Position numbers and translations under genes: made by a program. This document shows, one piece after another, positions 8,583 to 17,882 of a stretch of DNA of 57,917 bases. Under the pieces are notes generated by a model. That model was not told the origin of the DNA and made no database searches. It saw nothing but the letters and a program-made list of their open reading frames with translations. The stretch comes from Limnohabitans sp. Rim8 (GTDB lineage: Bacteria; Pseudomonadota; Gammaproteobacteria; Burkholderiales; Burkholderiaceae_C). Numbering within the stretch: position 1 is the first letter of the stretch; every line of letters begins with the position of its first letter. The stretch is from assembly GCA_945897465.1 (NCBI GenBank), contig CAMDFK010000024.1, forward strand, positions 1 through 57,917, read 5' to 3'.

Positions 8583-9305
8583 ATGCACCTGTGCATCCTC
8601 GAAAACGATGACCTGGACCCGCCCCTGAGCCAGCGTTACACGCGGGTGGCGGCAATGTTTGAGCACTTGTTTGCGCAAGCGGGCTACCTTGGCCGCATCG
8701 ACACCTTCAGCGCCCGGCATGGCCAATACCCGGCCAGTTTTGAGGCCTACGACGCGGTGCTGCTGACCGGCAGCCGTGCGGACTCTTTTTCTGACGAACC
8801 CTGGGTGGTGGCTTTGCGTGAGCGGGTGACGCGTTTGCTGCAGGATCAGCACAAGTTGTTGGGCGTATGTTTTGGCCACCAACTGATCGCGCATTGTTTG
8901 GGTGCGCCCGTGCAGAGGGCGCCCCAGGGTTGGCGCGTTGGGCGACAGGCCTACGAATGGCTGGGCGATGCAGAACACTTGGGTCTCGCGCCCGGAGAGC
9001 CTGCCCGCATGGCCTTGCTGGCCAGCCACCAGGACCAGGTGCTGGCTTTGCCCCCGGGTGCCACCTTGCTGGCCACGCAGCCCGATTGCCCAGTGGCCGC
9101 CTATGCGCTGGGAGACCAGGTGTTTTGCATTCAGCCACACCCAGAGTTCACGCCGGAGATGTCGGCCTTTTTGTTGGACAAGCGACGCGCCCAGCTGGGG
9201 GAGCCGCTGTATCAGCGCAGCATGGGCAGTTTGAGTGAGCCCCACGACGGCTTGGCGCTGGCGCGTTTCATGATCCGTTTTGTGCAACACGGTCTCTCGG
9301 CTTGA
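8583..9305 (+). CDS. Class I glutamine amidotransferase-like protein
   Basis: About 240 residues of a stand-alone class I glutamine amidotransferase fold. The nucleophile elbow is KLLGVCFGHQLIAHCLG (Cys near residue 98), and the His-x-Glu pair is in FCIQPHPEF. YDAVLLTGSRADSFSDEPWV supplies the oxyanion-strand region. Relatives (GuaA-like, YfeJ-like) are annotated as putative glutamine amidotransferases; the acceptor is unknown. I prefer the ATG at 8583 because MHLCILEND matches the family's first strand; an ATG at 8550 is possible and neither has a good Shine-Dalgarno sequence. It follows the antitoxin gene closely but is probably a separate unit. Confidence 0.82.
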   Translation: MHLCILENDDLDPPLSQRYTRVAAMFEHLFAQAGYLGRIDTFSARHGQYPASFEAYDAVLLTGSRADSFSDEPWVVALRERVTRLLQDQHKLLGVCFGHQLIAHCLGAPVQRAPQGWRVGRQAYEWLGDAEHLGLAPGEPARMALLASHQDQVLALPPGATLLATQPDCPVAAYALGDQVFCIQPHPEFTPEMSAFLLDKRRAQLGEPLYQRSMGSLSEPHDGLALARFMIRFVQHGLSA

Positions 9306-9383
9306 GCCCTGGCGGGCCCGGGCCGAAATGACCGAAAATACCTGCATTCCTTTTGAGCCTTTTCCATTTGAGTTTTTAGAGCC

Positions 9384-9890
9384 ATGGCCCTGCGTACCAT
9401 CCTTTGTTATCCCGACCCCCGCCTGCACAAGGTGGCCCAGCCCGTGCAAGCGGTGGATGCACGCGTCCAGAACCTGATCGACGACATGATCGAGACCATG
9501 TACGAGGCCGGTGGCATTGGCTTGGCCGCCACGCAGATCGATGTGCACGAGCGGCTGGTGGTGATCGACACGTCTGAGGAGCGCAACCAGCCGATGGTGC
9601 TGATCAACCCCGAGATCACCTGGATGAACGAGGAGCGCGTCAAGGGCGAAGAGGGCTGCCTGTCGGTGCCCGGCATTTACGACGGCGTGGAACGCGCCAC
9701 CCAAGTGAAAGTCACGGCCATGGACCGCGATGGCCAAAGCCGCACGATCGAGGCCGAGGGCATGTTGGCCATTTGCATTCAGCACGAGATGGACCACCTG
9801 GTGGGCAAAGTGTTTGTGGAATACCTCTCGCCGCTCAAGCAAGGCCGCATCAAGACCAAGATGGTCAAAGCCCAAAAAGCCGGGCGCTGA
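9384..9890 (+). CDS. def: Peptide deformylase
   Basis: Removes the formyl group from the N-terminal methionine of new proteins using a metal held by Cys and two His. The 168-residue protein shows all three motifs: GIGLAATQ (about 45-52), EGCLSVP (about 90-96, metal Cys) and QHEMDHLVG (about 131-139, HExxH). Length is normal. It is followed after 6 bases by fmt, the enzyme that adds the same formyl group, the usual def-fmt operon. Confidence 0.97.
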   Translation: MALRTILCYPDPRLHKVAQPVQAVDARVQNLIDDMIETMYEAGGIGLAATQIDVHERLVVIDTSEERNQPMVLINPEITWMNEERVKGEEGCLSVPGIYDGVERATQVKVTAMDRDGQSRTIEAEGMLAICIQHEMDHLVGKVFVEYLSPLKQGRIKTKMVKAQKAGR

Positions 9891-9896
9891 TCCGGC

Positions 9897-10859
9897 ATGC
9901 GTTTGATCTTTGCGGGCACGCCCGAATTTGCCCAGACCGCGCTGGCCGCCTTGCATGCTGCCGGTCACGAGATCGTGTTGGTGCTCTCCCAACCCGACCG
10001 CCCTGCGGGCCGAGGCATGAAACTGCAGGCCTCACCTGTCAAGCAATGGGCCCTGGCGCACCAGGTGCCTGTGGCCCAGCCGCGCAGCTTGCGACTGGAC
10101 GGCAAATTCCCCGAAGACGCTGCAGCTGCCCGAGACACCCTGTTGGCCGCGAACGCCGACGCCATGGTCGTGGCCGCCTACGGTTTGATCTTGCCGCAAT
10201 GGGTGCTGGACTTGCCGCCCAAGGGTTGCCTGAACATCCACGCTTCTTTGTTGCCGCGCTGGCGTGGCGCCGCGCCCATCCACCGCGCCATCGAGGCGGG
10301 CGACTCGCAAACCGGCATCACCATCATGCAGATGGATGCGGGACTGGACACGGGCGACATGCTGCTGGTCTTGCCTTGTGAGATCACGCCCGCGGACACC
10401 ACCGCCGCGCTGCACGACCGCTTGGCCGCTTTGGGTGGTGAGGCCATCGTGCAGGCGCTGGCCAGCTTGGACAGTTTGCCGCACCAGCCGCAACCCGCAG
10501 AAGGTGTGAACTACGCGAACAAAATCGACAAAGCCGAAGCCGCGCTCGACTGGGGCTTGTCGGCCGAGGTGTTGGCGCGGCGCATTCGGGCGTTTGATCC
10601 GTTCCCGGGCATGACGGTGCCGCTGACCACCGAGGCAGGCAGCGAAACCCTCAAGATTTGGCAAGCCGTGGCCGAGCCTTTGGCAAGCCCCGCCGAGCCG
10701 GGCACCGTGCTCAGCGCCGATGCCTCAGGCGTGCGTGTGGCCTGCGGGGAGGGGCAGCTGTGCCTGACCCAACTGCAGCGACCTGGTGGCAAGCGCCTGA
10801 GCGCGGCCGATTTTCTGCGCGGCTGCCCCTTGCAGCCCGGTCAGCGTTTGGTGGCCTGA
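9897..10859 (+). CDS. fmt: Methionyl-tRNA formyltransferase
   Basis: Formylates initiator Met-tRNA with 10-formyl-tetrahydrofolate. The 320-residue protein starts [19 protein letters not shown] and has the [19 protein letters not shown] loop, the catalytic block [21 protein letters not shown] (Asn and His) with the Asp in [18 protein letters not shown], then a C-terminal OB-fold-like domain from about residue 205. Second gene of the def-fmt unit; its TGA overlaps the ATG of azlC (ATG at 10859), which suggests co-translation with the AzlCD exporter. Confidence 0.97.
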   Translation: MRLIFAGTPEFAQTALAALHAAGHEIVLVLSQPDRPAGRGMKLQASPVKQWALAHQVPVAQPRSLRLDGKFPEDAAAARDTLLAANADAMVVAAYGLILPQWVLDLPPKGCLNIHASLLPRWRGAAPIHRAIEAGDSQTGITIMQMDAGLDTGDMLLVLPCEITPADTTAALHDRLAALGGEAIVQALASLDSLPHQPQPAEGVNYANKIDKAEAALDWGLSAEVLARRIRAFDPFPGMTVPLTTEAGSETLKIWQAVAEPLASPAEPGTVLSADASGVRVACGEGQLCLTQLQRPGGKRLSAADFLRGCPLQPGQRLVA

Positions 10860-11590
10860 TGTTTTTCCGGCCCACGCTCTACCGCCGCGCCGAGTTCTGG
10901 CAAGGTTTTCGCGACCTAGCTCCGCAAGCGCCCGGGGTGGCCGCTTGGGGCCTGATGACCGGCGTGGCCATGGTCAAGTCGGGCATGAGTGTCTTCGAGG
11001 CCGTGGCCATGACGATGCTGGTGTTCGCGGGCAGCTCGCAGCTGGCGGCCATTCCGCTGTTGGTGGCCGGAGCACCCGCTTGGGTGATTTTGGCGACCGG
11101 CTTTTGCGTGAACTTGCGCTTTGTGGTGTTCAGCTTGCACCTGCGCAACTACCTCATGCACCTGCCGCGCTGGCAGCGGATGTGCCACGGCTACTTCACC
11201 GCCGACATCACCTATGTGCTGTTCACTGTGCACTACCCGCAGCCTGGCACCACCGATGCTGAGCGCACCGGGCAAGAGGCTTATCTGGCGGGCAACTATT
11301 TGCTGAACTGGGGCAGCTGGATTGTGGCCAGTTTGTTGGGCGTTGGGCTGGCCAATTTGATTCCGCCAGAATGGGGCTTGGGCTTTGCGGGCATTTTGTG
11401 TTTGCTGGGCATTCAGTGTTCGCTGGCCAGTTCGCGCATGCGCATGCTGTCAGCCTTGATCGCGGCTGTAGCCGCCGTGGTCGCTTACAACCTGCCGCTC
11501 AAACTCAACATCGTCGTGGCGATTGCGGTGGCCGTCATATTGTGCATGTCGGTCGAGAAAATCCGGCCTGCACCCGAGGCAGCGGCATGA
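10859..11590 (+). CDS. azlC: AzlC family branched-chain amino acid exporter, large subunit
   Basis: A 243-residue membrane protein with about 7 hydrophobic segments. Family marks include the N-terminal FWQGFRDLAPQAPGVAAWGLMTGVAMVKSG, the segment FAGSSQLAAIPLL and ATGFCVNLRFVVFSLHLR. AzlC with AzlD exports branched-chain amino acids or analogues. The start ATG overlaps the fmt stop, and the stop overlaps the azlD start (ATGA). Confidence 0.9.
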   Translation: MFFRPTLYRRAEFWQGFRDLAPQAPGVAAWGLMTGVAMVKSGMSVFEAVAMTMLVFAGSSQLAAIPLLVAGAPAWVILATGFCVNLRFVVFSLHLRNYLMHLPRWQRMCHGYFTADITYVLFTVHYPQPGTTDAERTGQEAYLAGNYLLNWGSWIVASLLGVGLANLIPPEWGLGFAGILCLLGIQCSLASSRMRMLSALIAAVAAVVAYNLPLKLNIVVAIAVAVILCMSVEKIRPAPEAAA

Positions 11591-11922
11591 ACGAAACCGA
11601 CCTGTGGACGCTGGCTGTCATTGTGGGGCTGGCCGTGGTCACGGTGGTGGCCCGCAGTTTCTTTTTCATCTCCAGCAAGTCCTGGCAGCTGCCCGACTGG
11701 GCCCAGCGTGGCTTGCAGTACGCGCCCATTGCGGCGCTGTCGGCGGTGGTCATTCCTGAAATCATCACCGTGCAGGGCGAGTTGGTCAGCACCTGGCAAG
11801 ACGCCCGCTTGTACGCGGCTGCGGCGGGCGTGGCCGCTTACTTTTGGCGGCGCGGTGTGCTGACCACGATCCTGGTGGGCATGGCGGTTTACCTGCCCTT
11901 GCGCTTGGGGCTGGGCTGGTGA
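11587..11922 (+). CDS. azlD: AzlD family branched-chain amino acid transport protein, small subunit
   Basis: A 111-residue protein with four hydrophobic segments (about 6-26, 44-60, 70-88 and 93-108); VVARSFFFIS, GLQYAPIAALSAVVIPEI and AYFWRRGVLTTILVGMAVYLPLR are typical of AzlD. It begins on the ATGA overlap with azlC and is the last gene of the def-fmt-azlCD run. The 100 bases after it carry the pgk upstream region. Confidence 0.9.
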   Translation: MNETDLWTLAVIVGLAVVTVVARSFFFISSKSWQLPDWAQRGLQYAPIAALSAVVIPEIITVQGELVSTWQDARLYAAAAGVAAYFWRRGVLTTILVGMAVYLPLRLGLGW

Positions 11923-11948
11923 GTCTGCTTGGGATTTGGTTTGGGGTT

Positions 11949-11956
11949 GTTACCGG
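11949..11956. promoter_or_regulatory. GTTACCGG element upstream of pgk
   Basis: An octamer 70 bases before the pgk start. The same core (GTTAC/GTAAC) appears before pyk, fba and both gap genes. A candidate operator for a central-metabolism regulator; the regulator is unknown. Confidence 0.3.
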
Positions 11957-12025
11957 CCCTTCATGTCAGCCCTTGTCAGGCCGCGCTTTTAAAATCGATT
12001 TGATCCTTCTACTTTTCTTCACACC

Positions 12026-13219
12026 ATGAACGTCATCCGCTTTTCCGATCTGTGTGCCAAGGGCCAAGCCGCTGGCCAACGCGTGTTCATCCGCGCCGAC
12101 TTGAACGTGCCGCAAGCCGATGACGGCAGCATCACCGAAGACACGCGCATCCGCGCCAGCGTGCCTTGCATCCAGATGGCGCTGGACGCGGGCGCTGCCG
12201 TGATGGTGACCAGTCATTTGGGCCGCCCGACCGAGGGCGAGTTCAAACCCGAAGACTCGTTGGCCCCCGTGGCCAAGCGCTTGGGCGAGTTGCTCGGTCG
12301 TGACGTGCCGCTGGTGGCCAACTGGGTCGGTGGTGTGGACGTGCAGCCCGGCCAAGTGGTCTTGCTCGAGAACTGCCGTGTCAACCAAGGCGAGAAGAAA
12401 AACGACGAAGCCCTGTCGCGCCAAATGGCCGCGCTGTGCGACATCTACGTGAACGACGCTTTTGGCACCGCCCACCGCGCCGAGGGCACGACCCACGGCA
12501 TCGCCCGCTTTGCGCCGATCGCCAGCGCTGGCCCTTTGCTGGCCGCCGAGATCGACGCGATTGGCAAAGCCTTGGCCAACCCGAAGCGCCCGCTGGCGGC
12601 GATCGTGGCGGGCTCCAAGGTGTCCACCAAGCTGACCATCTTGAAGAGCCTGTCGCAAAACGTGGATCAGCTCATTGTGGGTGGCGGCATCGCCAACACC
12701 TTCATGCTGGCCGCGGGCCTGAAGATCGGCAAGAGCTTGGCCGAGCCCGACTTGGTGGGCGAGGCCACGGCCGTGATTGAAGCCATGAAAGCGCGTGGCG
12801 CTGAAGTGCCGATCCCGACCGATGTGGTGGTGGCCAAGACCTTCGCAGCAGACGCGGTGGCCACAGTGAAAAAAGCCACCGACGTGGCTGACGACGACAT
12901 GATTTTGGACATTGGCCCCGAGACCGCCGCCAAACTGGCCGCTCAGCTCAAGCAGGCGGGCACCATTGTGTGGAACGGCCCGGTGGGCGTGTTTGAGTTT
13001 GCAGCCTTCGAAAACGGCACCAAAGTGATCGCCGAGGCGATTGCCGAGTCGAGTGCCTTCAGCATCGCAGGCGGTGGCGACACGCTGGCCGCGATTGCCA
13101 AGTACGGCATTGAAGCGCAAGTGGGCTACATCTCCACAGGCGGTGGTGCGTTCCTGGAAATTCTGGAAGGCAAGACCTTGCCCGCTTTTGAGATTTTGGC
13201 CCAACGCGCAGCGAGGTAA
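12026..13219 (+). CDS. pgk: Phosphoglycerate kinase
   Basis: Interconverts 1,3-bisphosphoglycerate and 3-phosphoglycerate with ADP/ATP. The 397-residue protein has the substrate-binding RADLNVP and [18 protein letters not shown], the hinge-side [13 protein letters not shown], the C-domain GGGIANTF and the nucleotide-loop GGGDTLAAI. Full length with ordinary start and end. Long open frames on its opposite strand are codon-bias shadows. It is monocistronic by context; a short hairpin (13243-13258, AACACC/GGTGTT) after the stop lacks a T-run. Confidence 0.97.
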   Translation: MNVIRFSDLCAKGQAAGQRVFIRADLNVPQADDGSITEDTRIRASVPCIQMALDAGAAVMVTSHLGRPTEGEFKPEDSLAPVAKRLGELLGRDVPLVANWVGGVDVQPGQVVLLENCRVNQGEKKNDEALSRQMAALCDIYVNDAFGTAHRAEGTTHGIARFAPIASAGPLLAAEIDAIGKALANPKRPLAAIVAGSKVSTKLTILKSLSQNVDQLIVGGGIANTFMLAAGLKIGKSLAEPDLVGEATAVIEAMKARGAEVPIPTDVVVAKTFAADAVATVKKATDVADDDMILDIGPETAAKLAAQLKQAGTIVWNGPVGVFEFAAFENGTKVIAEAIAESSAFSIAGGGDTLAAIAKYGIEAQVGYISTGGGAFLEILEGKTLPAFEILAQRAAR

Positions 13220-13274
13220 AGTCTCGACGGACTTGGAGGCCAAACACCTTGAGGTGTTGCATTCAAATGCATCT

Positions 13275-13429
13275 GGATTGCCACGCTTCGCTCGCAATGA
13301 CGGGTTAAGAGCGACCCATGACTTGGCATTTGGATTGCCGCGATTCGCTCGCAATGAGATTGATGCGAGTTCTTGAGCCACTGGCCTCGTTCGCGTCATG
13401 GCGAGGAGCTTGCGACGCGGCCATCCATG
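13275..13429. repeat. Three copies of a dispersed palindromic repeat
   Basis: Copies at 13275-13303, 13332-13358 and 13395-13429 share the pattern GGATTGCCxCG-xTTCGCTCGCAATGA or its reverse (GTCATGGCGAGGAGCTTGCG). Each can fold as an imperfect hairpin. Related copies occur near 17501, 17734, 25285-25351, 50100-50229 and 52078-52283, always at gene ends or between genes. Confidence 0.8.
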
Positions 13430-13469
13430 TCTGTTGTTTTCTCAACGGCAGAACAGGTCGAGCTTCTGT

Positions 13470-14606
13470 TCAAGCTTGTGTGGCAGGCGGCAGGTTGCCG
13501 CGCACGGGGCTGGTCATGGTGCCCTTGAAGTCGGTCCAGCACTCGCGGCCGAAGTCGTACAGCTTGCAGTTTTGGGCGGTCTCGAAGTACCACTTCCACG
13601 AGAAGGGCTGCACGATGATGCGGCCGGGCAGCATTTCTTCGAGCTTGGTTTGCGCTTGCTTGAGGCGGTACAGCGGGATGCTCATGTCCACATGGTGCGC
13701 GGTGTGCTCCATGATGTGGTGCATCATGGCGCCGATCTGGAACGGAAAGGTCAGGTGCACGGTGGTCGACACAAAGGGCGCGGCCTTGGTCCAAGCGGCT
13801 TTGTTGTCGTGCCAGGAAACTTTGACATGGGTGTGGTGCACATAGACCACAAAACCGATCATGGTGTTCCAGAAGAAGAAGGGGATCAGCACGCCCATGA
13901 GCAGCGACAGCAGCACCGATTGCTCGGTGTAGAGGGCTGCAGCCGCAATGACCGCGACCCACACCGCACCAAAAACACTCACCAGCAAGCTGTCCTTGAA
14001 GAAGATCGGGCGGCGTGTGGGCATGTGGGTTTTGTTGGGGAAGAATTCGCGCTTCCACCAGATCTCGATCATGTAATACAAACCGGGTGCCCAGCCGCTG
14101 CGGTAAGCGCGTTGGAGCAGGCGTTCCACGAAGTTCAGGTTGGCAAATTCTTCTGCCGTCAGGGGTGTCCAGACAAAATCCACACCCTTGAGGTTGGTGT
14201 AGCCATGGTGCACCACATTGTGGCCGGTGTCCCACAAACTGTAGGGGGTGAGCGATGGCAAAAATGCGATGCGGCCCAAGACCTTGTTGAGTTCGCGGTG
14301 GGGCGTCAGGCTCTGGTGGCAAGCGTCGTGACCAATGACGAACAGACGGCCAATCACAAAGCCAGCCACTGAGCCGCACAGCAGTTTGGCCCAGACAGAT
14401 TCAAGCAAGACGGTTGCGGTGATCAGGGCAAAAAACAGGGCGTAATCCAAGACCAACAACACCAAGGCACGAACCGTGCTGCGCTCGGACAGAGGGATCA
14501 ACCACTCGCGCAAAGTTTTGCGGTGCGGCAGAGGTTGGTCCAAAGGAATGGGTTGGTCGGTGTGTGGGGTGTGTAAGGCAGTCATGGCGCTTGCATAAAA
14601 ATCCAT
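13470..14606 (-). CDS. Membrane fatty acid desaturase-like protein
   Basis: A 378-residue integral membrane di-iron protein. The three His boxes are GHDACHQ (about 93-99), HNVVHHGY (about 129-136) and HHIMEHTAHHVD (about 285-296), with hydrophobic pairs before and between. These residues bind the iron that inserts a double bond or hydroxyl into acyl chains. The boxes and the tail resemble bacterial acyl-lipid (omega-6/delta-12 type) desaturases, but substrate and position cannot be read. Start could be the ATG at 14606 or the one at 14585; neither has a strong ribosome site. Divergent from pyk; the gene end runs close to the repeats at 13429. Confidence 0.85.
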   Translation of the reverse strand: MDFYASAMTALHTPHTDQPIPLDQPLPHRKTLREWLIPLSERSTVRALVLLVLDYALFFALITATVLLESVWAKLLCGSVAGFVIGRLFVIGHDACHQSLTPHRELNKVLGRIAFLPSLTPYSLWDTGHNVVHHGYTNLKGVDFVWTPLTAEEFANLNFVERLLQRAYRSGWAPGLYYMIEIWWKREFFPNKTHMPTRRPIFFKDSLLVSVFGAVWVAVIAAAALYTEQSVLLSLLMGVLIPFFFWNTMIGFVVYVHHTHVKVSWHDNKAAWTKAAPFVSTTVHLTFPFQIGAMMHHIMEHTAHHVDMSIPLYRLKQAQTKLEEMLPGRIIVQPFSWKWYFETAQNCKLYDFGRECWTDFKGTMTSPVRGNLPPATQA

Positions 14607-14681
14607 TAGGCTGGAGTTTAGTCGGCTTGGCGTTTCAATGGGCTGACAAGGATCAATTCAAGGGGATTGGTCAGGGAAACC

Positions 14682-14805
14682 GGCGGTAACGGGATTGATC
14701 TGGCGGTAACTCGTCGTCAAAAGTCTGAAATCATCGAGTCTTTCCGACAGGGGTTGACGGTTATTGATCGCAAGAAAGCCCTAGAAAGAACCCGTCTTGT
14801 AACCG
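14682..14805. promoter_or_regulatory. GGTAAC direct repeat and GTAACC element upstream of pyk
   Basis: GGCGGTAAC occurs at 14682-14690 and again at 14702-14710, exactly 20 bases apart (about two helical turns), and GTAACCG lies at 14799-14805, 45 bases before pyk. The spacing suggests a protein binding one face of the helix. Part of the motif set noted for pgk, fba and gap. Confidence 0.35.
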
Positions 14806-14849
14806 ATTTCGTGTGAGAATTGAAACCAAATTACATTGGAGATGTCCTG

Positions 14850-16280
14850 ATGCCCCGTCGCGCTACCAAGATTGTTGCCACCTTAGGCCCTGCTTCCAGC
14901 GATCCAGTATTGTTGGAGGCCATGATCCGAGCAGGCGTCAATGTGGTTCGACTGAACTTCAGTCACGGCAAGGCGCAAGACCACGTCGACCGCGCCCGCT
15001 TGGTGCGCGAAGCCTCGCAGCGTGCGGGGCGCGAAGTGGCCATCATGGCCGACCTGCAGGGCCCCAAGATCCGGGTGGGCAAATTTGCCGAAGGCAAAGT
15101 CATGCTCGAGCCCGGTGCCCCCTTTGTCCTCGACGCCTCTCGCACCGAGCTGGGTGACATTCATGGCGTGGGCCTCGATTACAAAGAGTTGCCGCGTGAT
15201 GTGAAAGCGGGCGATGTGCTTTTGCTCAACGATGGCCTGATCGTGCTCACCGTGAACGCCGTCAAAGGCGAGCAGGTGCAGACCACCGTCAAGCTCGGTG
15301 GCGAGCTGTCCAACAACAAAGGCATCAACAAGCAAGGCGGCGGCTTGACAGCGGCGGCCCTGACGGCCAAGGACATGGAAGACATCAAGACGGCCATGAG
15401 CTTCAACGCCGACTATGTGGCGGTGAGCTTCCCCAAAAACGCCACCGACATGGAAATGGCCCGCCAACTGTGCAACGTGGCTTGCACCAACGGCCACCGA
15501 CCCGGCCTGATCGCCAAGATCGAACGCGCCGAGGCCATTCCTGAGCTGGACCGCATCTTGGCGGTGTCGGACGGCATCATGGTGGCACGGGGCGATTTGG
15601 CGGTGGAGGTGGGCAATGCCGCCGTGCCGGGTCTGCAAAAACACATGATCAAACGCGCCCGCGAGATGGACAAGCTGGTCATCACGGCCACGCAGATGAT
15701 GGAGAGCATGATCGTCAACCCGGTGCCCACCCGCGCCGAAGTGTCGGACGTGGCCAATGCGGTGCTGGATGGCACCGATGCGGTGATGCTCAGCGCCGAA
15801 ACCGCGGCAGGCAAGTACCCGCTGGAGACGGTCGAAATGATGGCTGCCATTTGTCTGGAAGCCGAAAAAACCGACCACGACCCATTGGACGATGACTTTG
15901 TGGGGGCGCATTTTGACCGCATCGACCATGCCATCGCCATGGGAGCGCTGTTCACGGCGCACCACCTCAAGGCCAAAGCGATTGTGGCCCTGACCGATTC
16001 GGGCTCGACCGCGTTGTGGATGAGCCGCCACAGCGTGCGCATGCCCATTTACGCCCTCACGCCCAAGGTTGCGACCCAGCGCAAGATGGCGCTGATGCGC
16101 AACGTCAGCCCCTTGCTGATGGACACCAGCGCCGACCGTGACACCGCCTTGGCCGACGCCGAAGCGCACCTGAAAAAGCGCGGCATTGTGCAGTCGGGTG
16201 ATGTGTACGCCATCACCGTGGGCGAGCCCATGGGCACGCCGGGCGGCACCAACACGCTCAAGATTTGCCGAGCAGACTGA
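14850..16280 (+). CDS. pyk: Pyruvate kinase
   Basis: Converts phosphoenolpyruvate and ADP to pyruvate and ATP. The 476-residue protein shows the barrel motifs RRATKIVATLGPASS, VVRLNFSHGKAQDH, the catalytic IAKIERAEAIPELDRIL with ARGDLAVEVG, and TQMMESMI; the C-terminal allosteric-type domain starts near residue 345. I chose the ATG at 14850, preceded by GGAGATGTCCTG; an in-frame ATG 10 codons earlier adds a leader with no family match. Paired on the same strand with fba 150 bases downstream. Confidence 0.97.
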   Translation: MPRRATKIVATLGPASSDPVLLEAMIRAGVNVVRLNFSHGKAQDHVDRARLVREASQRAGREVAIMADLQGPKIRVGKFAEGKVMLEPGAPFVLDASRTELGDIHGVGLDYKELPRDVKAGDVLLLNDGLIVLTVNAVKGEQVQTTVKLGGELSNNKGINKQGGGLTAAALTAKDMEDIKTAMSFNADYVAVSFPKNATDMEMARQLCNVACTNGHRPGLIAKIERAEAIPELDRILAVSDGIMVARGDLAVEVGNAAVPGLQKHMIKRAREMDKLVITATQMMESMIVNPVPTRAEVSDVANAVLDGTDAVMLSAETAAGKYPLETVEMMAAICLEAEKTDHDPLDDDFVGAHFDRIDHAIAMGALFTAHHLKAKAIVALTDSGSTALWMSRHSVRMPIYALTPKVATQRKMALMRNVSPLLMDTSADRDTALADAEAHLKKRGIVQSGDVYAITVGEPMGTPGGTNTLKICRAD

Positions 16281-16354
16281 GGCAGAGCTAACCCATCAAT
16301 GCTGCGTGGTGGGTCTGTCGGCCAGAGTTGGCAGCTGAGTGGTGGCCCAAAACC

Positions 16355-16386
16355 TATAAAATCTGGTGCAGTTACAAGCCGGTTAC
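16355..16386 (+). promoter_or_regulatory. Putative fba promoter -10 box with two GTTAC elements
   Basis: TATAAA at 16355-16360 is a good -10 box; I find no well-spaced -35. GTTAC at 16371-16375 and at 16382-16386 follow at an 11-base period, in the position where a repressor would block elongation or start. Motif role is inferred from recurrence. Confidence 0.4.
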
Positions 16387-16430
16387 ATGCTGGCGATCCA
16401 GAATCTTCAACACCTCGGGAAATCACCACC

Positions 16431-17495
16431 ATGGCACTCGTTTCTATGCGCGAGCTGCTGGACCATGCGGCCGCCAATGGCTACGGCATTCCAGCTTTCA
16501 ACGTCAACAACCTGGAGCAGGTCCAGGCCGTCATGACCGCCGCCGACGAAGTCGGAGCGCCTGTCATCTTGCAGGCCAGCGCAGGTGCCCGCAAATACGC
16601 GGGTGAGCCCTTCATCAAACACCTGATCCAGGCGGCCACCGAGCAGTGGCCGCACATTCCGCTGGTCATGCACCAAGACCACGGCCAAAGCCCGGCGGTT
16701 TGCCAAGGCGCGATCAACCTGGGTTTTTCCTCGGTGATGATGGACGGCTCTTTGCTCGAAGACGGCAAGACCCCGGCCGACTTTGCCTACAACGTGGACG
16801 TGACACGCCGTGTGGTCGAAATGGCCCACTTGGTCGGTGTGTCGGTCGAGGGCGAACTCGGCTGCCTGGGCAATCTGGAAACCGGCGAAGCGGGTGAAGA
16901 AGACGGCATTGGCGCTGAAGGCAAGCTGGACCACAGCCAGATGCTGACCGACCCCGAAGAGGCTGCACAGTTTGTGAAAGCCACAGGCCTGGACGCGCTG
17001 GCCATTGCCATTGGCACCAGCCACGGCGCCTACAAGTTCAGCCGCAAGCCCACGGGCGACATCCTGGCCATCAGCCGCGTCAAGGAAATCCATCAGCGCA
17101 TCCCCAATACCCATTTGGTGATGCACGGCTCGTCCAGCGTGCCGCAAGAGCTGCTGGCCCTGATCAACCAGTACGGCGGCCAGATGAAGGAAACCTACGG
17201 CGTGCCGGTCGAGGAAATTCAGGAAGCCATCCAGCACGGTGTGCGCAAGATCAACATCGACACCGACATCCGCCTGGCCATGACAGCGGCAGTGCGCAAG
17301 TTCTTGTTTGAAAACCCCGACAAGTTCGACGCACGCGAGTGGCTCAAGCCTGCCCGCGAAGCGGCCAAGCAAATTTGCAAGCAGCGCTACCTCGAGTTCG
17401 GTTGCGAAGGCCAGGCCCCCAAGATCAAGGGCGACAGCCTGCAGGTGGTGGCGGCCCGTTACGCACGCGGTGAATTGGCGCAAGTGGTCAACTGA
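16431..17495 (+). CDS. fba: Fructose-bisphosphate aldolase, class II
   Basis: Zinc-dependent aldolase that splits or makes fructose 1,6-bisphosphate, also used on sedoheptulose bisphosphate in Calvin-cycle forms. The 354-residue protein has [26 protein letters not shown], the zinc motif [10 protein letters not shown], the VEGELGCLG segment, [11 protein letters not shown] (zinc His), VMHGSSSVP and [13 protein letters not shown]. The sequence type is the long class IIB form (CbbA/Fba-like) common in proteobacteria. The ATG at 16431 follows the normal family start; the 44-codon upstream extension has no match. Confidence 0.96.
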   Translation: MALVSMRELLDHAAANGYGIPAFNVNNLEQVQAVMTAADEVGAPVILQASAGARKYAGEPFIKHLIQAATEQWPHIPLVMHQDHGQSPAVCQGAINLGFSSVMMDGSLLEDGKTPADFAYNVDVTRRVVEMAHLVGVSVEGELGCLGNLETGEAGEEDGIGAEGKLDHSQMLTDPEEAAQFVKATGLDALAIAIGTSHGAYKFSRKPTGDILAISRVKEIHQRIPNTHLVMHGSSSVPQELLALINQYGGQMKETYGVPVEEIQEAIQHGVRKINIDTDIRLAMTAAVRKFLFENPDKFDAREWLKPAREAAKQICKQRYLEFGCEGQAPKIKGDSLQVVAARYARGELAQVVN

Positions 17496-17500
17496 AGATT

Positions 17501-17528
17501 GGATGGCCACGCTGCGCTCGCCATGACG
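17501..17528. repeat. Dispersed palindromic repeat, left of the tandem array
   Basis: GGATGGCCACGCTGCGCTCG followed by CCATGACG, a member of the family seen at 13275-13429, directly abuts the 40-base tandem array. Confidence 0.7.
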
Positions 17529-17530
17529 CA

Positions 17531-17730
17531 GGTCGTCACTGAGAGGTTTTCAGACCGCAGCCCACCCGCAGGCCGTCACTGAGAGGTTTTCAGACCGCAG
17601 CCCACCCGCAGGTCGTCACTGAGAGGTTTCCAGACCGCAGCCCATCCGCAGACCGTCACTGCGAGGTTTTCAGACCGGAGCTCACCCGCAGGCCGTCACT
17701 GAAAGGTTTTCAGACCGGAGCCCAGCCGCA
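17531..17730. repeat. Five tandem copies of a 40-base repeat
   Basis: Units begin at 17531, 17571, 17611, 17651 and 17691, each with the layout GGTCGTCACTGAGAGGTTTT then CAGACCGCAGCCCACCCGCA, differing at 1-6 positions. A sixth start at 17731 (GACCGTCACTGCGAGG) turns into the flanking dispersed palindromic repeat. There are no unique spacers, so this is not a CRISPR array. It fills most of the 387 bases between fba and purC, which otherwise hold no gene. Confidence 0.95.
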
Positions 17731-17733
17731 GAC

Positions 17734-17767
17734 CGTCACTGCGAGGAGCTTGCGACGCGGCAGTCCA
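17734..17767. repeat. Dispersed palindromic repeat, right of the tandem array
   Basis: CGTCACTGCGAGGAGCTTGC and GACGCGGCAGTCCA form the opposite-orientation member of the repeat family; its first half is continuous with the last tandem unit, suggesting the array grew from inside it. Confidence 0.7.
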
Positions 17768-17882
17768 ATTGAGACTGCACCAGGGGCAGACCTGGCCCCG
17801 GACCCTGCGATAATTATCACGAGTGGCCCCTTGACTGTTCAACGGGCCTTTTTCTTTTTTGCTGTTGCTTGACTGTGTTGCC

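Noticed and set aside
11966-13399. 477-codon open frame on the minus strand over pgk
   Set aside because: Low-complexity His/Gly/Gln-rich translation, opposite to a clear pgk; a codon-bias shadow.
17531-17730. Possible CRISPR array
   Set aside because: The units are contiguous 40-base copies without unique spacers, and no cas gene is in the window.
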